NCBI GenBank assembly: GCA_021464245.1
Contig: JADCRB010000055.1
Span: 1,146,487-1,210,486, forward strand
Direction of reading: 5' to 3'
DNA from: Carallia brachiata
Taxonomy: Eukaryota; Streptophyta; Magnoliopsida; Malpighiales; Rhizophoraceae
Length of the DNA stretch: 64,000 nucleotides
Shown here piece after piece: positions 25,586 through 40,100 of the stretch. Under the pieces are notes generated by a model. It had not been told where the DNA came from and made no database searches. It saw only the letters and a list, made by a program, of their open reading frames with translations. Positions within the stretch are counted from its first letter, which is position 1. Each line of letters begins with the position of its first letter. The position numbers were made by a program, and so were the translations under genes.

Positions 25586-28500
25586 TTTTTTTTTTAGTGG
25601 AGGGCAATATTAAAGGGAGGTGATGGCAAAGTAGAAGTCCAACTCATAACTTTTCTTTTGCAGAAAGTTGATAAATTAACTAGGATAAATAGTGGAGTTT
25701 ATAAATCAGTTAAAGCTAAACAGAGGTTTTGGTGGTTGGCCTTTTGCTTTTGAATGGGAATGTTGCCTTTTCTGGTTAGGGGACTTTGGACGCCCGTGGA
25801 TCTACATTTGTGGACTTTAAATATACATATATTTCTTTTTTTCTAAAAAAAGAAAACATATATATATTTATTTATTAATGTACATATATTTATTTTTTGG
25901 AACAACAATACACATATATTTAAGTCAATCATATCATTAAGAATTGTATTTCATTACAAATACACTTATAATGGACGCGATGCATAAAGAGATGGATGAA
26001 TTTTTATTTAATATTTAAATAATTATTAATATATATATACAAACGTAAAATGATATAATAATGGTTATGACCATATTATAAACTTATATTTTAAGCTATG
26101 TTTAATTTTTTTTATCTATTAACAAATTTATTAAATCATGAATTACACAAAAAAAAAGATAAATTTTCTTTCTCATAAATCTTATATTCTCATTTCTTAA
26201 AATTACCTAATACCTATAGAATAAAAATAGAAATTCTAAGATTAGAACATGTATTCATTTTTTTATCTTCACAATACAATTATTTAATATTTCAGGAAAG
26301 GAGCCCTCTGATTTAGATGCTATTTTTTTTTCCCTACCCTGAGGCAAATTATTTTCCTTTTCCTTTCGACTGGAAAAGCATTTATGAGTTTCCCTCGAGC
26401 CTTGCGGGTCTTCATAACATCATCGAATTCTGGAGGGTTTCAAAGGCGTCAATTTGACAATAGTTCAGCTACTATATACATTGAATGTTGTTTTTGAACC
26501 TTTTTTTTGTATAATATTATTGAAACTAATATACGTGCACTTGACATGGACACGATTCAGAAGACCCCCACTACTTTATGCTCATAGCACTTATCTTGTC
26601 ATGTTTTTGATTGATTCCTACGGCTCCGGCGCAGCATAATTTCTTATAAAAGACACTTCTACGTTTTCCGTATGGAAAACGTTTTACGAAATTATTATGA
26701 ATTCTGCTGACTCAAGGATTTGTGCAGAATGGGGTGGTCAAGCACAAATTGAAAAACGTTGAGAAGCAAGCGAAAAGTCACAAAATTGCGTGTTCAGATT
26801 GAATTCAAAATGTGTACACTCTTTTTAAAGAAGCCTTCATTGACATTGGGTTGGTGCAATCTTTGGATCTTTATCTGTTTGAAACCTCTAGCTCCAAACC
26901 CCTTCTTTTTATTGACTATAAAAGGTTTTGTTCATACCTTTTATCGGAAACATTTTGGCTCTTTACAAACAGCTGCCCTGAGGGCCTGAGCTTAGACACG
27001 TTTGTGATTCTTTGTCAAAAGCTAAAAGACTTGCTATTTGATCTCTTCGTGACTAATTTGAAAATCACCTTTTCGATTTATTATTAATTGATTCGTTTTT
27101 GTAATCATTTCAATATATATACAGGTGGTTAGGAAATTATGCTTGGCTTCAAGAAGCTCATTTAGAATTTGACCCCAGAAAATGGTTTTTATCCAGTTTT
27201 CTCTCCAAGCTGACAAACCTAAAGTTGGTTTGACCTCTTATCTTTGCGTTGAAATGATAATGGGGAGGAGTAGGGTTGCTTGTACTCTGCCTAATTAAGT
27301 AGTTGAATAAATCACTGGTGTGATATCAATTGAATACAACTGTAATTCATTACATAGAACATGACAAGATATAGAATACAGTAGCCTTATCTTATTGTAT
27401 ATAGCATATATTATATTATTTGTCGCGTCTCATATACCAAATACATACTGGAATTAGTGGTGGAATTTGATTGAAATAGTTTTTAGTCCTTCAATGTGGT
27501 TAAGCAATTAGTTGTACTTACTTTTTTTAAAATTCACATAATTTTATATTCCACAAAATTATTTTATTATTACTTTTTATTTTAATTGGATCTTTTTTTC
27601 CTCATATTTAAATTGACTAGAGAGTCAAATTAAAAAATTCCACAAATAAAGAGTAGATGGAAAAAAGTTTGTTATATTGCAAGCTTCAAGTGGTTACCTA
27701 CAATTGGAGGCAATGTGCCTATATAAGATCATACACCAATGAATTAAAGGAAAGTACCTGTTATTAACAAATTCCTTTTTTGTGAAAATATAATTAAGAA
27801 GACATTGAAAAAAACCAATTCTCATTGAGTTAAGAGGGCACCAGGCAAGTCGTATCGAAAACTGCAGCGTCCACAGATTCTGCATTCAGATTTTAGTTTA
27901 TCATAGTACCTAGTGGACTGATATTTAATGGAGACAAAGACAAAAGAGAACCACCAAAGGAGGATCAAGGCACAAAATACGGACTGTCCTGTAAGCGCAC
28001 CCACGTTGTTTTGTTTGCGTTGTGGGAGTATCATGAAGAAACCATATACACTCATTTACTTCACATGCATTGCTATAGCTGGGTTAGTGCAATAATGCTC
28101 CTATTTTTGTCAAAGATTGATATTTATTAACTAAAGTGATGAGAGGGTGAGTTTACTTCATCACTTGAAATTAAAAACTCTTTTTTTTTTTTTGACTTCT
28201 CTTTCTTTCTTTTGAGTGTTCTTTAACTTTCTTTTTAACCTTTGCCTTTTTTTTGTGTACCAATCCAAGGGCAACGATCAATATCCTTGTTTTCTGGTCG
28301 GACCATGAACAGGCAACTATCCTACAATATTATCATGCCTTTGACAAATGTGCCCTCCAATAAATTAACACACACTCTCTCTATCCCCCCCCCCAAAAAA
28401 AAAAACCCCAAAGAATTGTTTTTATTTGTTAATTCTTTTGTTTCTGCTACCAAAATTTGACTCTCCGAAAGGTAATTGTTTTTGACTCAAATGTCTGTGA

Positions 28501-31500
28501 ATGTGAATAATTAATAATTATAAGGAAAAAGGCGTTTTGGAAAATTTTTTCACTCCCCTTACGTTCTTTAATTGAAATTTGTTCTTTGGTGAAATTATGT
28601 AGTAATGTCCATTAAAAGATATTCTAGTAATTAAAATTTAAATTTTTATTTTAAAAATTTTGAATTCTAACGTGTGAGGTTTATAAAAATGAAAAAATAT
28701 TTCTATTGTGTAGTTTACAGTCTAATTACTCTTAATAAACTAAAAAAAAATTATAAAGTAATTAGACGTTGAGCATTCTTCCTCTAGTTTTGTGAACAGT
28801 GATATATTCTTGACACGCCCCCGTGTGAGGTGGGTAATTGGAAATTATTGTTTCGACCGTTTCCATGACTTCCTTGGGGAAATCCCCCTTCGTTTGCGAC
28901 TGTGCACACATGCTTAAGTTGTGTACTATCATAAATATGTTTCACTTACAACTTACAAATAGTTTTCCTCATTCTTTAAATGGATTCGATGCATGTTAGT
29001 CTGAATGTACACACAAGAAGGACACGTGCCAGAAATAGAATCCGATGAGCTAAGAAGTAATAAAAAAGGCACTTTTTTTATGTCTTTTTCTACGAGTACA
29101 ATGGACCGCTATTTACGTACCCAAAAGAATAAGGAAAAAAAAAAGAAAAGGAAAGATGCTCCGCTATTTGATTTTCAAACCCAAAGAAGACCCTGGATTC
29201 TGTACGAATGTACCGACTATATTGATTTGCTTTTATGATAAGGATTTTCAATTTTTTATGGTTCAAATTTTTAATTCTTTCTCTGTAATAACAAGCTTGA
29301 AAGGTTAAAGCTATGAGAGATTGTCCGAATGAAATTTAATGAAAGTGATACATGCGTGATCCACCTAGCTAGCTGATTAATAAATCCTTATATTGAGTGG
29401 GTTCATACAATGCATTAACTTGTGAGTTGCAGAAAATTTTGCAATTATATACGATGAATTATGATCTTCACAATAAAAATATGGTGGTAATAATCAACTA
29501 TCAATGCAATAATATGGTGGTCCCAATTATTTAGGAAACCACAATTTTAAATTAAGATATAATATCCAGCTTATTCATTATTTACTTAGACTGTACTTAG
29601 ATTTTTTTTTAAAATTTTAAGCTCTCTTGTTTTCCTTAAAAAAAAAAAAAAACCCCAATTTTAAAGTCATGGATTAATAATGACTTGGGTTATATATAGA
29701 AAGTTATTTGACTTCATGAGTTCAGAGGCAGAATTGGTGGTGGCCATCAAGTGCCAACACCATGCGGGTCAATCTGACTTCACGGGTGGCTGGCATGTCG
29801 TAGCACGCTGGCCACAGCCCCTCTTGTTGCCACGCTGCAAGCACAATATCACTCAAACAAGAAATCATGGAATTAGGTTTTGATGGTCAGTCAGACGCCC
29901 AAGTAGTTGTGGTACAAAATTCCATATAATGCTGTGTGATGCAATCATCCACAAAGTGTAGGTGATCATGCCACAGATTGCCCACTATAGCTAGTTGGAT
30001 AACATTAGTCTTCCACTTTGCTCTGGTAATGGTGGTAAGAGTTTATCAATTGGGGTTGGAGAAAATCTCTAGGAAGTGACACATGTGATGAAATTAATAC
30101 GGGTGAGTGGCGCATGAGGCGAGCTTAATTATCGGTCACATGAACTCCAAGAACCGTTTTTGAGCCCTGCCTACATATAGGACAGGGTCAAACTGAATTT
30201 TTTTATCAATTGTCTCCCACTGTACATTTCAGGTCAATGCATCAATTGCAAGCATGTTTAGTCATAATTGGTAGAGAGCATATATACCCAAGTTTGGATA
30301 CAACAATTTGTGGCGATTGTAATCATTAATCGCCTCATATATTTCCAGCAGAACAGTTCGAATGAAGAGCCATATAGGAAAATGATTTCAATTAAGTTTC
30401 ATATAAATAAAAGAACAGTGTATTAATTGACAAAGCAAAGCATCATTTAGCTCGTTTGAGGACCTGTTGTGTTGCATAATTATAAAAAGGAAAATCGATA
30501 TATCAATGTTTATGTGTTAAGTGTTCCAATTACAAGGATACCAATGACTGATCGATGGTTTAGATCTCTAAACATTAGGGGTCTCATGATCAAAACCCCC
30601 TACCCTAAGAGACAAGTACTTATTTAGCCCATAGCCCAAACATTTTTTTTTCTATTTTTCTTTATTCAATTATTTCATAGAAAAGTCTCATTACATGAAC
30701 GACACAAAAAAAATAAGACGTGAAACCTACACATTACATTCCGGCAATTAGTTAGATTGTATATTTGACACACCCTGAAAGCTTTTGACCTTGAGAATTG
30801 ATAAATGATAGTAATAAACGTCAAAGTATCCAAATGAGGGGGAAAGGGCCAGAGTGAGATAGTGGTTGTAAACTTGTAATTGGAAATCTTTACTACAAGG
30901 GACGCCTTTCGGTGGTGCATGCTCTCATTTTCGACAAAAAGAAGTATATGTATTATGAGGGTGCCTTTTATGGTAATTAATGAAGTCGTGCCGAAGTGTA
31001 CAAGCTCCGTGTGAAAGAACATTTTGATTTTTCTTCCTTCCCCGTTCCCATTTCCTCTTTTGGGGGCTCGCAACTTGGTAGCCATTCACAAGCAAGTACT
31101 TAATTGATTCACTCATCAAAACTATAGAGCACATGACATCTTGATTCATGACGGTGATGCACTTCCTCGTAGATCTTTCCAGAATTATCGCAGTTAACTA
31201 AAGGAAATAAATGTTCAAAAAAAAAAACAAATCTGATAATTGATTTCCGGATTTTACTGATTTACTCAGAATTACCAAGTACTCAAAAGTTTTTATTACA
31301 GAATTGAGACTGGATTTTCATTGTATTCATGTAAAGTAAGTTCACTTCAGTAAATATCAGGGATAATTTTGAAAATATAATGCAATAGGACAACTCGATG
31401 AAAACTGGCGGTATATTCTACGTACATTTGGTAATATATTTCGTTATTACTTTTTTTTTTCCGTTAACCAAAGGATTTAGTTAATCACGTGGAGTTGGCA

Positions 31501-33955
31501 TGTCACAAATTTACATGTGACGCGACACGATTATATGCGTATGGGTCATGGAGACAAATTTTTCATTCTTTTTAGAATGATTTTTAAAAAGTGTGTTAAT
31601 AGGATAGTTGAGGATGTGCATGCATATGTACATTATATAATCTGGTTTTAAATGGTATTGAGCATTTCCAGAGATGTGCAAGATTTACTGAAAATTTAGC
31701 CATAAAAATAAAAATGTTATCTATCAAAAAAAAAAAGAGAGAGAAGTTGGAATTTATTGAATTTTGAATTGATCAGTTCAATAATATTTATTAAGCCAAT
31801 TACGCCAATGTGAAAAAAACCATAGCGCAAGGAACAGACAAAATAGTTACGCAACCGACGATGACCCACTAATTAGCTCACATTGTCATCCTTTTAGAAA
31901 GTTTGGAAGAAAAAAAGCATTCAATCCATGTGGCCTTTGCATAATTCACTTGATGAGTTGTGAAATTGTCACATCCCTCTTCAAGCAAAAGCCAAAAGAA
32001 AAGAAAACCAATCAAACGGCAAAGAATTTTAGAAGTCTTTGACTATGTTGGAGTTGGACTAGACCTACCACTTTGGCCAAAATGGAACCCGATTGATGAG
32101 TGACTTAAACTTGGAATTCACAGAGAGAGATGTTAGCTTGTAGCCGAGTTGACTCAGATCACCAGGCATGCACCACTCACCTAGGCTCAGTCGGTCCTAT
32201 ACTCCCCCATGTAAAAGAATTTCAATTTGAAAGGCATGTGAAGGGGAAACTGAGATGGTCTCTCTTCACTACCTTATCTCTTCTTCTTTTCGAGAAGGCA
32301 GCATTACTGAGATCCCACCATAAGTTTGCTTTTGGAAAATTAAGACACCAAATTGAGTTCTCTAGCAATATTAGGCGAAAAGAAATTGGAAACGATAAAA
32401 TATGAAAAAAGTTATTGCGCATGAGAGGGTAAACGGCATGGCCTCTTATTCAACAGAAATGAAGGAGTAATGTTGTGCTTTTGCTAGACATTCCTTGAAG
32501 AAAATGGTCCCAAAAAACATGACAATTTAGAAACATGCCCTGGTAATATTAATAGAAGATGATGATGCTCTCTTTAAGAACCCTTTTGCCCTCATTGACG
32601 AACTACGCCCACGTGTGTCATCATGATTGTACGTCTGTGGAAGACCAAATTATTGTATCGCACCCCACGTGCATTAGGCCCACGGCCCATCTATACATTT
32701 ATTTCAAATATGCTTCTCCGCCCTTTTTCTTTCAGAATTGGGAGACTGATCTAGAAGAGAAAAAGGATGCGGACGAGGAATTGGAGAGGCTCAATTTCAA
32801 TCCCAGTTAAAAGGTGCAGAAAATATATAAATGGACGGCTAACATATTGGCCCAAAATGGTGACAAAATGAGTTTATTAATCTCCAAAAATAATAATTGG
32901 CAATATTGCGGAAACCGTTGGATATGAGAAAAAATCTATTTCGAGGTTACAACCTAATTAAAATGGTCAAAGAAATGTGTCTCGATCTCGACCGCTTGGG
33001 CGGACATTCGATCTCCTGCTCATACTCTCACCCCTAATTCCAATCGCTACGTTACTAATTCCAAATGAAGAAAAAAATTGTTTCTCCTTTTGCAAAACAT
33101 ATGAAAAAAGAATTATCTCCTGATTGATGACACAACTCACAAATAGGACTCACATGACATCCGTTATTTCGGGTTCTGAATAGAAAAACCATTTGATGAT
33201 TGCATTATATGATGAGATTCGCTGATTATACCGGACAACTGAAACTCCAGCGAGTTTAGCCTGGTCCATATAGGGAAATCTGGGTCGTCGCGTCGCTGCT
33301 CTCGAATCAATTCTCATCGACCGATCACGGTTAATCCATATGAGTAATACAAGCCAGCGTACACAGCCCATCACAACTCGTGCAGTGGGTTTCCTAGACC
33401 GACTCCAGGTATAGCTCGATTTGTTAGTTTGACAATTTTCTTTGATGCGGTTCCACCGAACAACTCCAAGATTATGCCAAGAAACCATAGTGTTGCTCGT
33501 GTTCCATACTCCATGGCCTGACCACCGCAACGTTACCTCAGTTTTGCTCGAGTTTTATGTCTGATAAGCCATGTTTTATATCACCTCCTGTTGTAGCTAA
33601 TAACCTTACTACACCAAACATGTTGGATTAGATCAAAGTTAAATGATAGTTGTTGAGCATACAGATGTTTCTTCATTCCTCCATCTCATCGTCACACGCC
33701 AAACAGGCGGCCAGACTGCATTACAAGTCAAACATTATCTGTGGGCCTTGAGAGTTCAGTCTGCTGTAGTAAACCATATTCACCTATGAAATTTTCGAAC
33801 CAGATTTTGTTTCTAATGTTGAAAATAAAAGAACTTGCCCCAATACAAATTTGCTTGACAAAGAAGCAGCATCTATCTTCAGAAAACTGTGCAGTTCTTG
33901 AGTCAAAAAGCAAGACATTAAGCCAGAAACAGTCCACAAAACAATTGTGAACTCT

Positions 33956-36265
33956 CTACCTAACGCTCAAAGCAAAGTCTTCATTCATCTGCATGGATAA
34001 AGAATTACCTGGAAGTAAGTGGAGACACCAATTAGGCAATTCCCAACAGTTAACAAGCATTTAAACTTACAGATTTAGCTAGTTCTTTGGCTTTCTCATC
34101 ATCAAAGCCTAGTTTTGCCAAGATTTTGTGACCCGCGGATTGTATTTCTGACCAAATTCCTAGAAGTATATGAGTTGTGGTTATTTCTCCACTGTCACCT
34201 GCACTTATGCAACAATCTGCTGCTCAGAAAGCAGGGATAGAACTACATAACTCAAAACATACATGCATGAATCATAATAATTATATAGATATTTGATACA
34301 CATTAACTTTCCCTATTTATGACATAAATGATTTAGTGCAAGCAGTTATTCCCTTTGACAGCTGGCAACAAAGTTCACTGTGGAGTTTAAACAGCATTAG
34401 GAATGCTCAGCAACAGTTGCAGGGTCTAATACTGCAGAAACATCACATACGATTGTGGAAATTTGTCAAATTGACTTTCCTAATAATCTACCTGAGCCGA
34501 ATTGCAAATATCCATAAGCCGTACTAATATGCCTTCTGCAGCGACTGCCACAAACCTAACCCGTATCTTATGCAGTAACAAATATTTTTTATGCAACATA
34601 AAAACAACAAGGGCTGCAAAAGCTATGTTACCTTCCACTATCTTACCAGAAAGTAGCTTGAGATATGCAAAGGGACCAATTAACCAAAAGGCAAATGCAA
34701 AATTTTAAGAAAATGCAAAAATCAAGGCAACGCTGCAGTTTCAATTTCACTCGCAATAAGCGCCTCACAAATTTCAAGATGTTTTCAGTGACAAATGAGA
34801 TCATACTCTTTGAGTGCACCAACAGTCTGTTCCTAACACTTGAAATGCTTTCCACTGGGATCATGATAAACAGAATCTCCAAACTACATGTTCCAGTTCA
34901 CAATCATAATGCACAGTTCAGCTACATAAATTGCAGCTAAGTTAATAAATGAGCTCAGTTGGCATGTAAAATTTTTGGTCATTCTAGAATATATTTCATA
35001 GGGAAACAGATAAAAATAAAAATATCAGGATTCCAGATATCAGAAGGCACCTGACTTTAGTTTTTCTTCAATAGCCCAATCAAGGGCTCTTTGTGCCTGT
35101 TCGGTCAATGGGGGATGCTCTGGACTGAAATAATACAAATCAGATCTCCCAAGTAAGTTCAAAATTTCTTCTCTGACCTTGTAAAAAGTTATTCCATTAG
35201 CCCTCAAGAACTTTGCAGCTGGACTTGTTCCTAAAAATAGCCACTTAATGTTCAGTTAAACCTAAAAAGAGAAGTAAAAGCTACAAATTAAACTACAATT
35301 AATCAGAGGCTTCAAAAACACATCCTGTTAACATTATCGCTTCTCGAATACAAACTACATCCATCACATAAAAAAAATTTAAAGGAGATTCGAAGCACCT
35401 TTTTAGCATAATCATGAATTATTACATAACTGAAAATATCTCTTTCTGCGATCCGCCTTCATGCATAACCATCGGATTTCAAATTATATTCCATAGTAAT
35501 CAGCCTCATTCACAGAAGTAGAATTCAACATTATCTTAGACAGATAAAATAATTGATACCTCATGATTTTCTTCGTAGTCATGCAACTCAATTCATTCAT
35601 AACATTTCTAAGCTACGAAGAAAAAAAAAAATCTAAGCTACAAAGGAAAAAACAAAAAAGAAAAAGAGTAGCAAAAGGAGAGAGAAATACTGACCCTCAA
35701 TCAAGATTCCCAAAAGAAGGGCTTCAGTTCCAGTGTTGGGATACTTGAGCTTCCTGGCTTCCAATTCTCCCAAACCAAACGATCTTATCGCCCTCGCGGA
35801 CCATCTAATCATTCACAAGAAGAATTCCCATCATTTTAATACCCGCCCAAATCAGAAATACAAGTGCATTTGGTGCGTGTTTTCAATACACAGTTAAAGT
35901 AAGATGCATAATACAGATTAACCATAACGCACTTTGGGATCTTCTCAGAAGCGTACTTCCTGCAACCAAAAAAAGCCAAACAAAATTATTTAAATTTCCC
36001 ATATCCTACGAATCCTTCAAAATTTCTGAGAAATCAAAACGAATCAGGAAAAAACTCACTTGGTTGGAAGGCTACAGAATACGGTGGCCGTCGTCGAGCG
36101 CTGCTGACACTTGAGGATAACCTTACCAAGATACGATCGTCTAACCAATTGCTTTTTTCCCCAAGGCATTGAGAACGATAAGTAGGGATTGGGTCTGTCG
36201 GAGCTAATTTGGGAGGTGAGAGGTGAAATTAGGAGAAATGAGGTGCTGGTAGCCCGAGTGGCCAT
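33956..36265 (-). CDS. CLPT1-like: CLPT-type accessory subunit of the chloroplast Clp protease
   Basis: Six coding exons on the minus strand: 36265-36060, 35959-35933, 35804-35695, 35230-35051, 34198-34071 and 33988-33956, all with GT-AG introns. The sum is 684 nt, giving 227 residues, against about 238 for Arabidopsis CLPT1 (At4g25370). Residues 1-68 form a Ser/Thr/Arg-rich plastid transit peptide. The rest is the Clp N-domain-like fold, with landmarks KIPKWSARAI, TGTEALLLGIL, FFSPEHPPLT (here YYFSPEHPPLT) and TTHILLGIW. It ends in a 10-residue tail exon matching the MNED... tail of CLPT1. CLPT1/2 bind and stabilise the ClpPR core in the stroma. An upstream in-frame ATG at 36412 exists, but the MATRATST start fits a transit peptide better. 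The coding frame is intact throughout. Confidence 0.93.
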
Positions 36266-37188
36266 TTGAAAAACTTGAATTAGGGTTTTACAGGAGGGTA
36301 GGAAGGAACTGGCTGGCCTTGACTGACTGCTTTCAATTTCAACGACGGCCGGATGGTGCCCTGGTGGTATTTGCGTTGAAGCGACCAACGTTCGGCATAT
36401 TTCGGAAGGCATTGAATCCAAACGACGGCGTTTTTATCTAATCATATTTTTCCATCAAATTTCAATTTTTGATTGGATGATTTGGATTTTGGTCCCAATT
36501 TTCTGAGCCCGATAGTATAAAATTACAAATCGTAGAAGCACAGCAGCAATTTGATAATAAACAAAATTTATTTATTTATTTATTTATTTTGGTTAAAATA
36601 AAGCTTATTGGGCCGGGCTTCATTCATTTTGATCATCACATTGCTCTTGTTAACCCCATAAAGGCAACTCTACACAAAGTCTACCCAAGTGCCCATTAGT
36701 TGGACCTCCTGCACGTATTGCGCCAACTGGCATTTCGTGCTTAACATTACGCCTTCACGCTTGCTGTGTACGGTGTTTTATTAAATATTTTTTTGGTCAT
36801 GTATTCAAATAATAATAGTTTTATTTTTCTCTCGTCATGTGTTTGGTGTTTCTGCTGTCTTCACCTAACGAACACCCAAAGGATAGCAGTGGAGTTATCC
36901 AAAAAAAAATCTAGATTTCATTCACTAGTTTTATGTTTTTTAGATATTTTACGCACATTTTTTTTTTTAAAATTTCACCCATCACATTAGTGCTATCTAC
37001 TTTTTTCACTTTTTGACATTAGTTATCAATTAAATGTATGACGCGATAGTCTAGTTAATATTACATAAATACAATCATATGTATTGAATTGAACATTTTT
37101 TTTTTTTTCATCAAACATGTTCCCTATTTCAACTACAAAAGCACGGGTATGCAGATGGTAGGCGATCAAAACACATGTAAAAAGCTTA
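36266..37188. other. CLPT upstream region / TBL 3' flank
   Basis: Holds the CLPT promoter and leader and the TBL 3'UTR. It contains an (ATTT)n tract at about 36567-36590, a TGGGCC motif near 36610, and one arm (36516-36771) of a dispersed inverted repeat whose partner is at 42565-42801. No additional gene is seen. Confidence 0.6.
36516..36771 (+). repeat. Dispersed inverted repeat, copy A
   Basis: Reading forward, this 256-bp segment matches the reverse complement of 42565-42801 at roughly 80% by eye. Matching blocks include taaaattacaaatcgta, gggcttcattcatt, aaccccataaa and agtgcccattagttggacc, ending at cttgctgtgtac. The two copies flank the TBL gene. Copy A differs mainly by an inserted (attt)n tract. 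The family and function are unknown. Confidence 0.7.
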
Positions 37189-40100
37189 TTATAATGAAGA
37201 GCCTTGAATGTTTTCAAATTCTTTACTCATGACTTCAAGCAAAAATTCATTCCAAGTATCAACGGGACCTGGCATGCACCAGTGCAAGCAATCCTGTGGC
37301 GGAGGCCTTCCATCGGGACCCCGTTTTGTGATTTTATTTGGGTCAGGGCTTCGATATGGACCCGGATGCCCATCATGGCGATAGCTAAAGGCTTCCGTAA
37401 TGTCCATCAACTTCAACCTTGATTTATTCGTTGCTTTCCCAACTGCCCGACGGAAAGCCGTGACCTGCTTTTCGTGCATTGTATTTGTATAGACGTTTTC
37501 CACCAATTCACCTGGTGCAAGAGGCTTCTCTTTTCCAGTGCATGACCCTCCAGTATTCCAAGCTCCGCCCTCATAATGATCTGGCGAATAGGTCCGCAGG
37601 ATGGTAAGTCCGGTGTAATTCGGATGGGTTACCAGGGACGTCAGAGTTGTCTCCATACAAATGCCGTATGCTTCAACGTTGTTGATCTTCATGGGACGAG
37701 ACTTGTCGGGCCACCACAGCTGTCCTCCCACAATTTCATTGTTCAAAATGTAGACCGACTGCTTGTTAAACCAGTGGCCAGATGAAAGAACCGTCACATC
37801 AAACTTTTGGATATAGTCCATGAACGACTCGTCGGGGACGTCCAAGTGGAGCTTGTCCACGCCTTGTGGGGCAAAGTCGAAAGGTTCTGATGTTTTATGA
37901 ACAAGCCAGGAGGACCATATGCGAACGATCATAGTAGATGTTGACGTGAAATAAAACCGATGCATTCTTTTGTTCCCTATGTTTTTTGGAACCTCGACCT
38001 AAAAGGAAATCAGATTAACTCCTCGTGAGAAACACATATAATAAAGAATACAAAGACGGATTATTTCTTTTTCTCCTAACACGAGGTATCCCCACACGCA
38101 AGGACAGATCTAGCTTGGGATTAGGGAGTAGTTTCCCCATCTCAGTTTTTGAAATATATACTATTGTAACTACAAAATTTGTGACCTAACTCAGTGGCAA
38201 ATGTCACTTTACCCCCCCCCCCCCCAAGTTGTAGGTTCGAGCCCCTCCAACCCTTTTTGGGTTATAATTTTTTTTTTTAGTTTCCTTTTTATTTCTTTAT
38301 TTCCTTTTTTTTTTTCAATAGCAATCCGTTTCATTCTTTACTCTCAAAATCATTCTTTTATATACTCATTTGTATGTATTTATTAATATTATTTTCATTT
38401 ATTTTAAAATTTGAATAAATTTTTTTTATATTTATACTAGTGATTCTTTTAAAAAATATTTTATTATTTTACTATTAATGAAGCAAATTATTTGCAATGG
38501 ATATTACTAAAAAGAAAAAAAATATTTAAAAATGTGTGATATATCTAACGTATATTTGTTTATAAAATTGACTTCAATTTTATAAGATATAACATTTATA
38601 ATAAACAATTTTTTTTTACAATGAACATGATAAGAATTCTATTATAAAATTACATTAGAGATAATTGATTAAATAATTAAATCATTATTTATATAAAAAA
38701 TCATTTGATTTTATAAAAAAATTAAAAAATTAGAACTTATGAGATATTATTATGATATTTATTAGTTAGAATAATTAATATAATTTTTATTTTTATTATA
38801 TATATTAATTTTATTACTGTATTTATACATACAAAATTTACCCTTCCTCAAATTTATTTTTCAATCCGTCCCTGCCCACACGTTATTACATTTGAGACTA
38901 TTCCTTGTTGACAGTACTGAAACTGCCGTTGACTCAAGAGAATTTAACAAATCAAATCAAATTTTGCTACGCGAAATGCTGTAAATGGGAAGGTGTGTAA
39001 CTTGCCTGCCACAGAATGCACAACAATGACTCCATCTGGTTTCGAGCAACAGAATCCCCAATGAAAGCTAGTGTCTTTCCTCTCATCAATTCCAGAAACT
39101 TCTTGGCATCAAATCGTGGGAGATCACAGTCAAAGGGCTTCCATCTCCAATTCTCATATTCCCTGTCAGGTCTCCCATTTCCTTGGCAGTTCTGCATCTG
39201 AAACAAGACAGGGCATGTGTTGTTTGCATATAACGGCCCTAGCTGATCATAAAACCAAATTCCATGATACAGATCACATCCTACATGCCAAATCAAAGTC
39301 AAATAATCAATGCAAGAGCTAAAAGGAAATAAACAAAGAGAAAAAAAATGCACAAATCAAACCTTATTAGATAAGATCAATTCAGAAAAATTTTCCAACT
39401 TGTATATCCTTTTGTACACAAAAATGAAAGAAACCTGAAGTTTACACGCCCAGTGACAGAAAGACAATGCTTTTCTGACACTATCATCAAAACTCAAAAG
39501 AAGGCCAGATACCGACCAATTCATATCAGATAATAAACAATTTTTGACTAAATTTGATATTTTAACTGTTTTTTCGTCTGGCCCGTGAGAGGGGGTATTT
39601 GAAAAGTTTTGACATTCTGGGTTGAGCAGTTTATGAGTTGTTAATGCATCACAAATTAAAAGCAGGAAAGTCGTTAGGTAGATTTGAATTACACAATTAT
39701 AGTAGCAAGCTATTCCACCACCTATCTAAACAGAGGAAAACTCGGCGAATAGGAGAACAAGAAGATAACTGTAAAGCTACCTGAATTATCTGAAGCAGTC
39801 TTGGTTACATTGTTTACCACAGCAGGTATAGTTTGCTTGGCCTCCGATTTGGAGGGATCCTGCAAAGTAATAGCAGCTGCGCCAGTCTCATCTAATCCTT
39901 CATTTACATTACCAGAACCACTGGATGCAACATCCTTTGTAGCATTGGAAGCAACCAAATTATCCTTAACCTTGTACTCTTCATCTTTTCTTGTATCGTT
40001 AGCAGAAACTTGTACATTGGGCTCAGAACGCATTGGCTTCTCATCTAATCCTTCATTTACATCACAAGAACCACTGGGTGCAATATCCTTTGTAGCATTG

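Larger units (their letters stand above)
24505..33955. other. Gene-poor intergenic region of 9.4 kb
   Basis: No coding sequence is recognised on either strand. The left edge holds the leader and promoter of the DUF668 gene, including the (GA)n tract at 24687-24720. A long-arm foldback element occupies about 25100-25585. Short open frames at 26.7-27.1, 30.7-31.1, 32.1-32.4 and 33.1-33.5 kb lack any family resemblance or splice logic. The last few hundred bases are probably the CLPT 3'UTR. Confidence 0.55.

Noticed and set aside
26662..26681. Near-palindrome cgttttccgtatggaaaacg
   Set aside because: A single 20-bp imperfect palindrome in intergenic DNA with no neighbouring gene or second copy; likely chance.
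30675..31149. Two overlapping minus-strand frames (136 and 74 codons)
   Set aside because: Composition is low-complexity, there is no domain, and no pair of splice sites joins them into a known protein. Considered as a secreted-peptide precursor, but no signal peptide or peptide motif was found.
38212..38225. C14 run as a possible assembly gap artefact
   Set aside because: It sits between A- and B-box-like motifs inside a well-defined element, so it is more simply part of that repeat; its exact length is uncertain.
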